Assembly (NCBI GenBank): GCA_016929175.1
Contig: JAFGJI010000165.1
Coordinates: 1-5,842 of the forward strand
Length of the DNA stretch: 5,842 nt
Direction: 5' to 3'
Origin: Thermoplasmatota archaeon
GTDB taxonomy: Archaea > Thermoplasmatota > Penumbrarchaeia > Penumbrarchaeales > Penumbrarchaeaceae
Positions 5,557 through 5,842 of the stretch are shown here, one piece after another (the first letter of the stretch is position 1; each line of letters begins with the position of its first letter). The position numbers were made by a program, and so were the translations under genes. Under the pieces are notes generated by a model. It did not search any database. It was not told the DNA's origin and saw nothing but the letters and a program-made list of their open reading frames with translations.

Positions 5557-5842
5557 ATGACAGATAACCCGGGGACCGAAATGGAGCAACCGCATCTCGT
5601 GGATGCAGATAGGCTCCTGCGCTCACTGGGCACGGACAGGACCGGTCTCGATGAGATCAAGGTCGAGGGCTTTAGGGGGCTCTTCGGTCCGAACGAGCTG
5701 AAGGAGGGGAAAAAAACCCCGCTGGGGCTCAAGTTCCTCCGTCAGTTCACCGACCCTCTGGTTATAGTACTCCTCATCGCGGCTGCGATCACCGCGTTCA
5801 TCGAACCGACCGGGGTCGACTGGATCGTCATTGCAGCGATCG
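5557..5842 (+). CDS. P-type cation-transporting ATPase, N-terminal part
   Basis: Ninety-five codons run open to the window end. Residues 13-50 form the cytoplasmic cation-ATPase N-terminal domain, with GLDEIKVEGFRGLFGPNEL at 30-48 matching the family's GLxxxEaxxRLxxyGpNeL pattern. LKFLRQFTDPLVIVLLIAAAIT at 58-79 is the hallmark entry into the first membrane helix, followed by the second hairpin helix starting near VDWIVIAA. The phosphorylation motif DKTGT, the ion-site helices and the nucleotide domain lie outside the window, so the ion (Ca2+, Mg2+, Na+/K+ or H+) cannot be decided. The overall look is that of SERCA/PMR1-like (P2A) or PMA1-like pumps of prokaryotes. M9 (ATG 5581) is an alternative start, but the TATA spacing favours 5557. 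The gene is divergent from the membrane acyltransferase-like gene across 149 bp. Confidence 0.9.
   Translation, partial: MTDNPGTEMEQPHLVDADRLLRSLGTDRTGLDEIKVEGFRGLFGPNELKEGKKTPLGLKFLRQFTDPLVIVLLIAAAITAFIEPTGVDWIVIAAI

Overview
The window looks archaeal. Several genes have an AT-rich TATA-like box about 26 bases before the start codon, as expected for leaderless archaeal transcripts. The single tRNA gene carries no encoded CCA, and the large surface protein is full of Ig-like domains and N-glycosylation sequons. A Thermoplasmatota-like euryarchaeon would fit, but that is an inference from style and not from a marker gene.

Left part (1-1500): a Fic-family protein, cut by the window start, reads leftward. 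It diverges from a VapBC toxin-antitoxin pair reading rightward. The 187-bp region between them holds a dyad on the fic promoter and a four-copy half-site array in front of vapB that is probably the VapB operator. The vapBC DNA is visibly AT-richer than its neighbours, which suggests an acquired module.

Middle (1501-3650): a promoter-like box and a short leftover reading frame with a hydrophobic N-terminus run into the 3' end of a large leftward gene. That gene encodes a signal peptide, three Ig-like repeats, a Big_5-like domain, a carboxypeptidase-regulatory-like domain, one membrane helix and a cytoplasmic C-terminal J-domain with an intact HPD motif. It is the most unusual protein here: an apparent surface-exposed receptor or adhesin joined to an Hsp70 co-chaperone module. 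A leaderless promoter supports an ATG at 3484 over the longer TTG start at 3496.

Right part (3650-5842): a tRNA-Arg(TCG) gene with its own TATA box and T-rich terminator; a convergent 12-helix membrane protein resembling the HGSNAT/DUF1624/YeiB acyltransferase group, with an extra two-helix tail; and, divergent from it, the first 95 codons of a P-type cation-transporting ATPase that runs off the window end.

No CRISPR array, insertion sequence or origin was seen. Apart from vapBC, the genes are separately promoted and do not form one operon.
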